Notes: generated by a model not told the origin, from the sequence alone. DNA of 64,000 nt from Panorpa germanica (GCA_963678705.1 OY783204.1:15014759-15078758), one strand, 5' to 3'; shown: positions 22,786-33,799, counted from the first letter of the stretch. Numbers and translations: made by a program.

Positions 22786-23140
22786 TTACCCGAGGAATAA
22801 TAGTGAAATAATAGCATAGGTGTAAGAACTATGAGGTATTATGGTAAAATTGGAGTCCCCAAATTCTAGTTCACTTAACTTTAAACTTTAGGTATCACTT
22901 AAATGTTAGTTCATGTATACCTTATTTCACATTAATACATCTTCTTATTTACAATAGTTATCATTATTACAAGTTATGATTATATACTTTGCAATTACGC
23001 GTTGTTTATTACACAAATATAGTTATTCTACTCTGAATACTCTGCAACCTTAGCTACCATTTCAACTATGAGGATTTTCCTAAGTTTGAAGTGATATCTC
23101 TTGTTTTAATTATATGTTCCAAGTGTGTTAGGACTTTCGA
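22786..23140. other. AT-rich, no gene seen
   Basis: Nothing supported here. Confidence 0.4.
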
Positions 23141-23142
23141 TT

Positions 23143-24470
23143 TTATATTATTTTCAACACCTTATCTAGGCGTACGATGTGCATGTCGTAATAAGATGCC
23201 TCACATCTTCTCTTTGACCGCAAGGATTTGTTTTCCTCTTCCGCGTTAAACTCATTTAATTTAGCATTTACTGAGCCGTGTCCCGATATTATAGGCTGAA
23301 GTATAAGCTGAAACCATTTCTTATTTCTTAGAAAAACTATATTTTTATGAAATACCAAGTATTTCTGCGTTTTCCTGTTGTTTCCCATCTGATTCGCCAG
23401 AGTGGCTTAATTTTTTCCTTGAAAATATTTGTCATTGCTAAAAAGATGAAGTGATAATAAGCTGTCTAATAACCTTTTAATCTGTCCTCTACTTAATATA
23501 TGAAAGTAACATATCATGGGTGTCATACTCCATCATAAATCAAATTAAGTGCTTTTCTCTTTAAAACGCATTCCTTTCCACTTGTTTTCATTTTTCTTGC
23601 AATTACACTCTTTTTATTTAATCTTTCAAAAGTCTAACATGATTGAGATAATTTCTTTTTTTGTCTATAACTATGCACAAATACTAGTATTTTTTTTCTC
23701 CAGTTCTCCACTGCTATTTCCTTTGACTTTGTTTATGCTGCTATATATCGAGTTTCTTGTACTGGTATCCGATATCATGTTCCATATTCTTAGGCCAACA
23801 ACTGATTCCTGATTCCCTTTCTACTACTTTTTCTATTTAATTGTGCTCAGTTTGTATTATTGCTAGTGCTTAATGAAATTAGCTTTTCATCACGGTGTAT
23901 ATTTTGCGGATGTATCTTCAGTCTCCATGTCTTGCATCTTCAGCTAAGCTTTATTTTTTTAATGCAAATTGGTGTATATACTATTAGCAGGTATTCGGGT
24001 CTCGTATCATAAAATCTCTTTACAAGATCCGCTTGTATTATGGCTATTCCAGCTACTTTCATTTGGTTGATTAAAGCTATCGCTTCGTTGCTTCCTGCCC
24101 CTGAATTCTGGTTCTCCTTCGTGGTCTATGTAGTTTCTGTTTACTCTTCTTATTTGCTGTTGCTGCGAGTTTTTTCTTCCAAAAGCTATTCTATGGATAT
24201 TTCCGATGTGATTGTTTCATTTTCATTATTTACTGCAATTGAATTATACATGTCATCTCCATGCATTTTGCTCCGCTTTAGTTTATGGACAATTACGAAA
24301 GGGTCTTTATTTCCTTCTTCTTGTACTAGATTATTGGCTTTTTGTTTTTGTTTGCTTATTATATTCGTTCGTAATTTGGTTCTCTCTCTTTTCTCATGTT
24401 CTTGTAAATATTGTTTTAAAATTGTCTCCAAATTCCGCCTTTCTGATATTCATCGTTTAAATATTTCCTG
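23143..24470 (-). pseudogene. Remnant of a non-LTR retrotransposon (R1/I-like), RT mostly deleted
   Basis: Minus strand. The 24431-24186 piece, RTKLRTNIISKQKQKANNLV then NKDPFVIVHKLKRSKM, resembles the endonuclease-RT linker of R1-type LINEs (K..CW..L...NPWG..Y). The 23388-23143 piece, WFQLILQPIISGHGSVNAKL, resembles the C-terminal SGHG-F-N/Y-L block. Only ~800 bp separates them, although an RT domain alone needs more, so most of the RT is gone. A segment near 24060-24180 (NEAIALINQMKVAGIAIIQA) may belong to the same element out of order. Clade assignment is uncertain. Confidence 0.55.
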
Positions 24471-24559
24471 CTTCAGTTCTACCTCATTCAAGACTTGCTT
24501 ACGATCGTACTCGTATATAATAAGATGTTTATATAAAAAATTATGGTAGTGATTATCAT

Positions 24560-26000
24560 GAACTGGTTGGAAATACATTAGCCTTCTTTATTTCAGCACT
24601 TTCGGGACGACGGCTGTGCCGGATTAGCGTTTAACCGTATTGTCGAACGTCGGTATAGTTTGACGGAAATACCAAAGATAAATCACTGTAGATATAAAAA
24701 CAAATGAAATTAAATTTTAAATGATAAATTTTATGTATTTATGCACATTCTGAATCAATTAATTGAATTAATTCAATCATTTATTATTTAATTAATTGAA
24801 TATCTCACTTTAATTGAATTCATTATCAAACTTCTTTCTATCAAGAAGAATATATTTAAAAAGAGTTAAATAACGGCTCAATCCTTGCCGGATTAGAGAA
24901 TATGATGAGAATAGAGAACTGTATTTGTTTGAATTACATACGCTACCACTGTTACGCTGTCTTACTTTGGTTAGCATTACACAATGTTGTTCGTTCTCAC
25001 ATACGCGCACCAAACATATCATATCCCCACAGAACATCAACTAGAAACAAATGAATAATTAACTTGGGATTGTCACCATGATATTTTGAATTCATTATCG
25101 TTTATGAAAGGTCTGTAAAATAAATATTTGCTGTACTTCTGTCGTTTGTTTTATTAGCACGTGGGTTTCATATTGACAATGCATGACTAATGTAATATTT
25201 TGATAAGGATGAAACGCATAGAATAGAATAACAATTTATAAAAACATTGTACGTAGGTATATATTTACAAGGCATAATTTAATACAACGAAAACAACTTA
25301 TCATAGTAAATAATGTATGAATAAACAAACTGTATCAAATGTAACAAGTATATGATAATAACATGATGGTATGTTATACATTATATATAGTATGTCTGGT
25401 CTATGGCTCCAATCTAAGACTATATATATATACTCGTATATTATAGGTATATCGTTCATCACTTTCTAAGAGTATCTTGTAAAAATATTTTTTTTAGCAT
25501 TTCTAATAAGTTATCTTCAGTTACATAACAAAATAAATTGACAAATTAGGCTCATAAAATACATTATTCATGGGCAGATTGTTGTTGGGATCCACTTTAT
25601 TTTTCAAGTGCCTACTTCAACCATATAATGATATTTGTCTTATTTTTCTTCATGATAAAAATCAATATTGACATAACTGTCGCAGATCTTATCCGTTAAT
25701 TACGATCACGTGATGAAATACATTCGAAATGAACGCTTTTCAATTTGATATGTATATTTGTTTTAATTCTCAAACTATGTTTGTCTCACTTATTCAAAAT
25801 TGCTGTAAGTATGCTGAAAAGAAATGAATGAAAGATTTAATCAGAAGCAATCAGATTTTATCTGAATTTTTTATAGGCCATCACTTAATATTATCTTAAT
25901 TATTATTTGTCAAAGTTAGATTTCGATAATGTCGTAACGTACGAGTATAACTAATGCTCACTTTATTACACGGTAACATCATTTTAAAAAAAATCAGGTA
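24560..26000. other. AT-rich, no gene seen
   Basis: A short GC-richer patch lies at 24598-24660 (cgggacgacggctgtgccgg). No supported exon, RNA or element. Confidence 0.35.
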
Positions 26001-26004
26001 GACG

Positions 26005-26577
26005 CTACACTGATGATCATGTTTAATAAAACGAAATCGGTGCATGTTAATTTCACCAACAAAAGGACTAATTACATTCCGGTACTAATAAATGACCAAG
26101 CTATTCCGTATGCGAAAGTATCTAGGAATGACATTAGATGCTAAACTTTGTTGGAAGGCTCACGTAAAGAAAGAGAGAGATGAACTGGGAATAAGATATA
26201 AGAAAATGTACTGGCTAATGGGACGCAAATCCACATTATCCAATCATAAGAAACTCATGCTGTATAAGCAAATATTCAAACCAGTTTGGACATATAGAAT
26301 CCAGCTATGGGGCTGTACTAAAAAATGCAACATCATATGCATTCAGACTTTCCAAAATACAGTTCTCAGGAACATAGTGAATGCACCATGGTATGTCCGC
26401 AATAGCGATATACATTGGAATCTCAAAGTAACTACAGTATCTGAAGAAATTACGAAAATTGCAAGAAAGCACGAGCAAAGTCTTCAACACCATGTCAACG
26501 TGGAAGCGTTTCACCTGCTGCACACGGATGGACTGACAAGAAGATTAAAGAGAACTAAGCCATTTGAGCTAGTATGA
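26005..26577 (+). pseudogene. 5'-truncated Jockey-like LINE, C-terminal end of ORF2
   Basis: Two frames joined by one frameshift near 26090: NKTKSVHVNFTNKRTNYIPV, then KYLGMTLDAKLCWKAHVKKE, a typical post-RT segment (LGMTLD..L.W..H). It ends with NAPWYVRNSDIHWNLKV, homologous to the same region of the 16.4-kb LINE but clearly a different copy. Stop at 26575-26577. The short A-rich run near 26721-26730 may be its tail. 5' truncation is usual for LINE insertions. Confidence 0.8.
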
Positions 26578-26734
26578 CGACTGACATAAAAAAAGAGTAT
26601 TACCAATGATTAATACTATGACTACAAAATATTACCATTATTAAATTAACTAGAAAATATGTTATTAGATAGTTTATATAAAATTAGTTATAACAATATA
26701 GTAGGTATAATAAATAAATTAAAAAAAAAATTCC

Positions 26735-29313
26735 TTATTACGAGTATTATTAATAATGAAATAATTTTCTTAACTTATAAACATCTTTAATAAATTATAA
26801 TATTATATTTGATCGTGTATTTTATTATCATACATATTTCGCATCAAGAATTATCAGTTGGCTATTAAATTACTTTTATCGTAATTTTAATATATATGCC
26901 ACCCAGTTTGTAGAAGCATTTTAGAATTTTATAATCTACATCAACATCGAAATTCTAAAGTGATACTCATTATTTATTTTTAACTCTTTAATTCACTTTT
27001 GGCTCATGTTTGCGTTTTCATATAACGATCGTTTTATGAGACCTTTTGTTTCCAAAAATATGTAAACTGCACTTAAAAGTTTGAAACTGTTGTTGTTTGA
27101 AATGTTTGCATCATTGTTTTATGTTCTCTAAAATTCCAATCATTATAGCTTGTGTAGTAATATTACTAAATTGCATGCATAATTTTTGATTAGTGTTTTC
27201 TTTTTGCACATCCTGTTGATCTGGCGGTTCACAAGACATCATTTTTTAGAAGGATTAGAAGTCAAGATTTTTTTCTTAAATAAACATCGCCATTTTGACT
27301 TCACATTTGAAATAATAATGTATGAATTAAGTTAGATTCATAGTGACACTCGTAGGCAAATGAATAGCCGGGTATTAAATACAAAAGTTGCGTACATTCC
27401 ATATAGGGTAGCACTTAACTTTTTTCGGAGACTGTACTCAATATATGCAATCTTATATGTACACTCACACTGTTGAGAAATATGGCAATGCTATTCAAAG
27501 CAATGCAGCCAAAAGTTTTGATAGCTATGATGTTTTGCAAAAATATTAACTTTAAAATTTTTTTTTTACTACCTGGTCAAACAATCTAAAAGATAGTCAA
27601 ACTTTCTTAATTTATTTTTCTAGAACAGAAGTCCAAATGTTATGGTTGGAGGGCCGGTTTTAATACCATAATAATAAAGTCGGTCAGTGATAAAGTACAA
27701 TATTGATTCGAGTATTAAATATAGGCATCTTCGAACCAATACTTACACTACCGAAAAAATATATATTTGAAATCTGTCATGTCTATTGCCTCTTCAACAG
27801 GAAAATATATTCAAAGATATGGATAGAATTTAGAGTTCGGCGATTTATTGTACTATATTGCAGTGCGGGGGTTGTTTGATAAGTTGGCAACTTAAAAAAC
27901 ATTTTTTTTAAATTCAATTTAAGTTTAAAAATAGTTTTTTTTAGCTTGGTACATTTATTCCATTGGTGTTAGAGCTTTTTTATTTCGTATAATAAGTATG
28001 GTGTGTTAAACACTGGTTTTCGTATTTTTCACTATTAACGTTTATGGGGTCAGATATGGTGGATGTTAAAGTAATTCTCAAAGTGTAATTCTTATTCTGC
28101 AGTTGCATTAATTACGTTTTATACGATGGTAGTTTAATAATTCATTCACAGTCAACTGCCATCTACTAATAGACTACTGTCAAATTTTAATCAAGCTGCG
28201 TCATTTAGTTTGTCTTTGACAGCCATTGATAGCAGACAATCAATCATTGAAAGCAGGTCTCCGCGCGATGGATGCCGCGATTGCGATTGAGTGTGTAGTC
28301 ATCATAACAAAAATCGGTAATTGGGCTACGAACTGCTATCCCATCCCGCATATTTCCTATCACTGAGGTCATCACTGAAACCACTGAATTAAACGCCTAT
28401 ATTTGAGAGCCTTAAGTAAACCTATTATTTGGAAGGAATAAATAATTTGGAACTATGTTTATCAACTATGTTCTATTTATAGAGCTTTTATTAAGAAATA
28501 AAATACTGAATTATCAAACTACTCTCGTATATTTCTTTAATCTCGTCCGCATAATACTTTCAATACTTTATTTGATTCGTGGATTTCAAATGTTTGGGAC
28601 CTCTTGCTCTACAATATATCAATTTTTCTTAAATCTGTAGAATAGTTCTTGAGATATAAGTTAAAACACTGCCTTTTTGTAGTTTTAGCTGAAATTTTTA
28701 ATTAGAATTAGTACTTATATTAACATTATTTTTAAATTTTATCAAATTCTGTTAAAAATTGAACTTCCTTGTAAAATAATTTAATAACTTAACTAATTTC
28801 TGAGGTACCAATCCCAAACAATTGCATTGTGTAATCAGGTATTGCTCAGTATAATAATACAACATGTCTGCTTACTTAATAATTTAATAATTATTAACAG
28901 CTAACTACTAAACCGAATAACCTAATTTGTCTGAGTCACCGCAATCCACGTGAGCATCCGGATTTCAGATATTTGGGGTTCCCACTTTTGAGCAATATAT
29001 AGTAGTTAATATATTTAACATAAATTTTCTTATAAAATTTCATTGATAGAAAGATGTAGAAAAAGTTAATAAATGAAATTATAAAAAAAAGGAAAAAAAG
29101 TTTTTGTGAAAGAAATCCTTAAAAGTAAGCCAGCTATTTATTGAATGAAGCGAGATTCCCAATTACCGCTGAATTCAATTATATCTAGTCAGAATGTCTA
29201 TAATCTGTACTTGATTTGTATTACCAGCATTTTTTAATACGTGTAGCATGATGTTTTATTAATTTAATTTGCAGAAACTGACAAAATGGCAAAATATTAG
29301 TCTTTATTTTATA
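26735..29313. other. AT-rich, no gene seen
   Basis: 2.6 kb with only short unrelated open frames. A pair of diverged similar phrases (ggatttcaaatgtttgggac near 28581 and ggatttcagatatttggggt near 28962) hints at an old repeat. No exon was supported. Confidence 0.4.
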
Positions 29314-29317
29314 TGTA

Positions 29318-30588
29318 TGTAGTGTAATTTCTAAACCATCCCTGTTGAGACTACCATTTGCAGTGTGATATTATAATTCTATCCCGGACGAGCCTCCAAG
29401 TTATAGTTTTGCAAGTAACAATTAAGGTTGAATCCTCAAGTGTGGTGCAAAAATAACAATATAGTTTATTTTAAACGAGTAAACACATAACTTGAATAGA
29501 CGACACAGTGGGCGAGAGCATTGATGCTTGACGCCGACTGCTGTGTCTTCGGGTTCGATCCCCGGCCCAGATATATATTTTCTGGGTTTGGTTATTATGA
29601 ACTTATATTGATTATGGTCATACATAATCATACAGTTTTTAGGCAGTGGTGTAGCCCACATATATGAGGCCACGACACTATAAATACTGCCAACATTGAA
29701 GGAGGTCGTCGGTGATAGGACTCAGCATCGGAAATAGGCCGACGTTAAATAAAAAAAATAACTTGAATAATAGTAGTTCATTTAATTATTCCACGAAGTT
29801 ATACAATTACGTCTGAATAAAGCGAATTAATCAAAATAAAGTTCACAAAGATAATAACACTTGATTAAAATACAATACTTAGATTTAGAGTCCTTTTACA
29901 ATGTTTTGCGTGTTACCACGACATACGTAGTTTCCATAGTACATAGTTAACAAACACAATGGTTTACAATGATAAATACACCCTAGTAATTAACATTACA
30001 TTTGTATGCATAACTCTAACTATTTACGCTGACAACAATAACAAATATTACACACAGTAATAAAGTTAAACTGGATTTAAATTCACAATGATAATAACAC
30101 TCGTTAACATAGCATATTCCTGAATTCACTAAAGACGTCATACACTCTGTGTATCTCTGTTGATCGCCATTTTTTTAATCTAGTCTGCTCTATACTATAC
30201 GATAACCAAATATTATAACTAATAACAATGATTACTATTTTTAAATGATATTAACAACTAGTTAATATTACTTAAAATCACAAAAGTAACGACGCTATAC
30301 AAACTATGTATACTTCTTGTCGCCATTTTCTTACTTCCTCTCTCTGAGCCGCGCCCTACGTGTCAGCTCTTTTAGCCAGCGAACGTGGTTCTCTGCCCCG
30401 TTCCCTCAGGCGTTCTCTGGACGCTGTAAGCGAACTGCTTAGAGGGGACTACAAGTCATTCTTTAAAACATTTAAATATATCTCGATCTTAGCAAAGATT
30501 TTAACCTATTCTACAGATTTCTTATTATTATTATTTCTTAAAACTAATTATGTCTAAACTTAAAACTAATCTTAAAAAATATCCCACA
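29318..30588 (-). repeat. 3' LTR (1271 bp including a SINE)
   Basis: TGTAGTG..CCCACA. Without the SINE and its target duplication it is about 1.0 kb. It keeps two segments that are deleted in the 5' LTR: about 80 bp after agtagttca, and ~35 bp after cttaaaatcac. Confidence 0.9.
29499..29757 (+). mobile_element. tRNA-derived SINE, full length (259 bp), inside the 3' LTR
   Basis: Begins gacgacacagtgggcgagag and has the Pol III B-box-like gggttcgatccccgg. The body contains a tctgggtttggttatt motif, the tail ends ggccgacgttaaat, then a poly(A). A 12-bp target duplication, ataacttgaata, flanks it (29487-29498 and 29758-29769). The same site is uninterrupted in the solo LTR (near 22131) and in the 5' LTR (near 33062). 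The long duplication and A-tail indicate LINE-dependent retroposition. Confidence 0.93.
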
Positions 30589-30603
30589 CTCGGCCTCTCC
30601 TGA

Positions 30604-32622
30604 CTAGTAACTGTCCTCAGTTGCTACAATCATCCGTGCCCATGGTGTCATCATGTCTGCTGATGTAGAAGTCCTATCTGGCCCTTCACACTGTCCTGCT
30701 TTCTCCACGTCATAACGATCATTTCCTTTAATTTTCGTAATTTTGTATGGTCCTTTAGCCTCTTCTGCTTGCATCGTCTTCTTCGGCTTCGGAAAATGCT
30801 TGACGGCTTTGTCCTTATCCTTAGAGAAACGAACAGTGTCTTGTTTGGTTTTCATTTTAACCCCAATCTTCAATTCATTTTCTATTATATACTTCCCTGT
30901 ATAATTCTTTACTTGTTTCGTCTTCTTCGGCTTCGGAAAATGCTTGACTGCGTTGACCTTATCCTTAGAGGGACGAACATTGCCTTGTTTCCTCATCTTC
31001 GGCTTCGGAAAATGCTTGACTGCGTTGACCTTATCCTTAGAGAGACGAACATTGCCTTGTTTCATTGCACAACCTAGGTCGTTCATTTCCTGGGCTGCCT
31101 GTATGACATCCTTTTCTAACCCTTCACCCAGCTGCTCTTGAACAACTAGTCGATCTGCAGGTGGTAGTTTAAGCGGTCTAGAAAATATAGGAGTATCATT
31201 TTTCAATGTAATTGTCTTTTCACTTTCAGAGTTGCGTAACTCTTTTCGTTTGTCATTGTCCACTGACTCGGGTATTTTATTAACAACATTTTTATCGTTT
31301 ATATGAGATAAGTCTAGATCACTTTCTTTATCAACATTGTCTATTTTTATTGTCATTAATTGTTTAACCTCACTTTCATTTTCATCTTTATCGCTATAAA
31401 GTTTATGAAATTTAACACCTGTGTTATCAATAACTACTTTAGCTTTAGCTATAATGTCCAAACCTATCATCATGTCCCTATGCATTGCCTGTGATGGTAA
31501 CACTTCAAAATAACTAGCGTAATGTTCTGAATCAATTTCAATGTCCAATTTAATTCTACCTAAAGAATTTACTCGAGAGTTTGACAAACCAAGTATTGTT
31601 ATTTCAGAGTCATATAATTTAACATTCTTTAATGTTTTAAAATATTCTTCCTGCACTGCTGACAAATCACTACCAGTATCGATTAAAGCGTTTACAATAC
31701 TCCTGTTATTAACACAAATTGATTTTATCATTTCTACTTTCATAACATTATGCTCCGCTTTAACAGTTTTTATTTTAGTATTACAGTTTCGACTAACATG
31801 TCCATAATTACCACAAGTAAAACATTTGTAACCCTTGTCTTTATCTGGACACACTTTAGATGAGTGTGATAACGAACCACAATTAAAACATTTAATCTTC
31901 TCACCTGTTGTCTCAGTTTTAGTTTTGGTACCTGGCCTAGATCTCTTATCATAGTCCTGGATATCCATTTTCATTTTTTCATATTGTTCAAGCTTACTTC
32001 TCAGCTGCGCAATATTTTCAGCTCCATACAATATCACTTTGTTAGCTGTACTGTCACGAATACCTGCTATGATATAATCCATAATAGCTGCATCTTCGAC
32101 ATCTGCTTGCCTAGCAATGTCTAAAATATCATACACATATTGACGAAAACTTTCACCTGATTTCTTCACCCTTTGTTGAAGCATTTTGTGAACCTGTGCA
32201 CTATTTAAACTCGTATCGAATTCATCAATCAAATACGATTTAAATGTATGCCAATTTATTATCCTGGTTTCAAAATTAACAAATTGTTTTGCTGTATCAG
32301 TTAACAATCTCCTGGCATACAAATATCTGTATTTTGTATCTATTTCCGCCTGGTCACAGAAATCATCAAATTGTTTGATCCATAATCTGACATTTTTAAG
32401 CCCATCATATTTAGGTAAAGCCAATTCTAAATCTAAAAATGTATAATTTGTTTTATTGACTGTTTCATTGTTTACAGACCTACTATTCTGTTCACCGACT
32501 CTGCTATTATACGAGTTCATTCTTGTTAATAATTCAGCTCTATTTCCACGCTGACTTAGTCCAACGAAGCTAAGTTCCTGTCGTAATTCTGCCACTGACA
32601 AGTTGTTTAATTCCTCCGTCAT
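30604..32622 (-). CDS. Retrotransposon Gag-protease fusion with RT- and integrase-derived scraps (672 aa)
   Basis: Uninterrupted frame from ATG (32622; the upstream frame opens only with a non-ATG codon) to TAG 15 bp before the 3' LTR. Domains: SAP-like DNA-binding motif (residues 4-37); retroviral-type Gag (62-215); two CCHC knuckles (CFNCGSLSHSSKVC 245-258, CFTCGNYGHVSRNC 267-280); retropepsin with catalytic DTGS (315-318) and IGLDII (386-391). A pre-RT fragment TPIFSRPLKLPPADR (477-491) follows, with the RT core missing. Three copies of SKDKxxAVKHFPKPK come next (528-542, 552-566, 600-614), then an integrase GPY-type tail GPYKITKIKGNDRYDV (624-639). Gag would assemble particles and package RNA, and the protease could cleave them, but RT and integrase must come from elsewhere. 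Confidence 0.9.
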   Translation of the reverse strand: MTEELNNLSVAELRQELSFVGLSQRGNRAELLTRMNSYNSRVGEQNSRSVNNETVNKTNYTFLDLELALPKYDGLKNVRLWIKQFDDFCDQAEIDTKYRYLYARRLLTDTAKQFVNFETRIINWHTFKSYLIDEFDTSLNSAQVHKMLQQRVKKSGESFRQYVYDILDIARQADVEDAAIMDYIIAGIRDSTANKVILYGAENIAQLRSKLEQYEKMKMDIQDYDKRSRPGTKTKTETTGEKIKCFNCGSLSHSSKVCPDKDKGYKCFTCGNYGHVSRNCNTKIKTVKAEHNVMKVEMIKSICVNNRSIVNALIDTGSDLSAVQEEYFKTLKNVKLYDSEITILGLSNSRVNSLGRIKLDIEIDSEHYASYFEVLPSQAMHRDMMIGLDIIAKAKVVIDNTGVKFHKLYSDKDENESEVKQLMTIKIDNVDKESDLDLSHINDKNVVNKIPESVDNDKRKELRNSESEKTITLKNDTPIFSRPLKLPPADRLVVQEQLGEGLEKDVIQAAQEMNDLGCAMKQGNVRLSKDKVNAVKHFPKPKMRKQGNVRPSKDKVNAVKHFPKPKKTKQVKNYTGKYIIENELKIGVKMKTKQDTVRFSKDKDKAVKHFPKPKKTMQAEEAKGPYKITKIKGNDRYDVEKAGQCEGPDRTSTSADMMTPWARMIVATEDSY
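30915..31065 (-). repeat. Repeats encoding the KQGNVRxSKDKVNAVKHFPKPK peptide
   Basis: Two near-identical ~70-bp copies (cttcggcttcggaaaatgct / tgactgcgttgaccttatcc) at about 30929-30980 and 31000-31055. A third, diverged copy lies at about 30779-30835. All keep the reading frame of the Gag-protease ORF. Confidence 0.88.
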
Positions 32623-32695
32623 TGTTATAATTTTCACTGCTAACAGATTGAAGTGCAATTACTTTAATGAGTAAACTGTACACCTGGAAATTTAA

Positions 32696-32893
32696 GAGTA
32701 TTCTTGATTGAATAAACTAATTTTTCTTTTATCTGTCATCAAGTGTTCTGGTTCAAAAGGTTAAGAATAATCTTGACTGAGTAGACTTGGTTTTCCTTTT
32801 GATCCCGTGGTCAACTGTTCTGGTTCTAAGGTTAAGAATAATCTTGACTGAATATCCTTGATTTTCCCTTAATCCCGGTTCGAGCCCCCAATT
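32696..32893 (-). repeat. Leader with three ~70-bp tandem units
   Basis: Units start at 32696, 32765 and 32836 (periods 69 and 71). Each begins gaataatcttgac(t)tga-like and carries a ctgttctggttc stretch. The third unit merges into the primer-binding site. It lies between gag and the 5' LTR, i.e. in the untranslated leader. Confidence 0.85.
32872..32890 (-). other. Primer-binding site, tRNA-Pro type
   Basis: Minus strand TGGGGGCTCGAACCGGGAT starts three bases inside the 5' LTR end. It matches the complement of a tRNA-Pro 3' end (known retroviral Pro PBS TGGGGGCTCGTCCGGGAT) apart from one small difference in the middle. Reverse transcription would be primed here. Confidence 0.75.
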
Positions 32894-33795
32894 TGTAGTG
32901 TAGAATCTAAAACCATCCCTGTTGAGACTACCATTTGCAGTGGGATATTATAATTCTATCCCGGACGAGCCTCCAAGTTGTAGTTTTGCAAGTAACAATT
33001 AAGGTTGAATCCTCAAGTGTGGTGCAAAAATAACAATATAGTTTATTTTAAACGAGTAAACACATAACTTGAATAATAGTAGTTCAAGATAATAACACTT
33101 GATTAAAATACAATACTTAGATTTAGAGTCCTTTTACAATGTTTTGCGTGTTACCACGACATACGTAGTTTCCATAGTACATAGTTAACAAACACAATGG
33201 TTTACAATGATAAATACACCCTAGTAATTAACATTACATTTGTATGCATAACTCTAACTATTTACGCTGACAACAATAACAAATATTACACACAGTAATA
33301 AAGTTAAACTGGATTTAAATTCACAATGATAATAACACTCGTTAACATAGCATATTCCTGAATTCACTAAAGACGTCATACACTCTGTGTATCTCTGTTG
33401 ATCGCCATTTTTTTTAATCTAGTCTGCTCTATACTATACGATAACCAAATATTATAACTAATAACAATGATTACTATTTTTAAATGATATTAACAACTAG
33501 TTAATATTACTTAAAATCACTTCTTGTCGCCATTTTCTTACTTCCTCTCTCTGAGCCGCGCCCTACGTGTCAGCTCTTTTAGCCAGCGAACGTGGTTCTC
33601 TGCCCCGTTCCCTCAGGCGTTCTCTGGACGCTGTAAGCGAACTGCTTAGAGGGGACTACAAGTCATTCTTTAAAACATTTAAATATATCTCGATCTTAGC
33701 AAAGATTTTAACCTATTCTACAGATTTCTTATTATTATTATTTCTTAAAACTAATTATGTCTAAACTTAAAACTAATCTGAAAAAATATCCCACA
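32894..33795 (-). repeat. 5' LTR (902 bp)
   Basis: TGTAGTG..CCCACA. Compared with the 3' LTR it lacks the SINE and two short segments (near 33066 and 33520), the first removed between short agttca repeats. It contains a second PBS-like site at 32958-32975. Confidence 0.92.
32958..32975 (-). other. PBS-like site inside the LTR
   Basis: Minus strand TGGAGGCTCGTCCGGGAT differs by one base from the known tRNA-Pro primer-binding site. It is followed on the plus strand by agt and tgtagtttt, mimicking an LTR edge. The same string occurs in the other LTR (29381-29398) and in the solo LTR (22024-22041). Confidence 0.8.
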
Positions 33796-33799
33796 TGTA

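Larger units (their letters stand above)
29318..33795 (-). mobile_element. Gypsy-like LTR retrotransposon derivative with intact Gag-protease frame and no pol core
   Basis: Complete provirus-like insertion, minus strand: 5' LTR 32894-33795, internal region 30589-32893 (2.3 kb), 3' LTR 29318-30588. A TGTA target duplication flanks it (29314-29317 and 33796-33799). LTRs are nearly identical over their last ~250 bp (one substitution seen), so the insertion is young. PBS is at 32890-32872; a short purine-rich stretch at 30603-30589 precedes the 3' LTR. A full gypsy internal region is normally 4-6 kb; RT, RNase H and most of integrase are absent. The ORF is described separately. Confidence 0.9.

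Noticed and set aside
24040..24549. 169-codon plus-strand hydrophobic frame
   Set aside because: Antisense shadow of a charged LINE remnant; no membrane-protein family recognised.
27866..27920. Mariner-like terminus (gggggttgtttgataagttg)
   Set aside because: Single end, no inverted partner or transposase remnant nearby.
30360..30557. 65-codon frame found identically at 30360 and 33567
   Set aside because: The two copies lie in the two LTRs, so their identity reflects LTR duplication; no protein family match.
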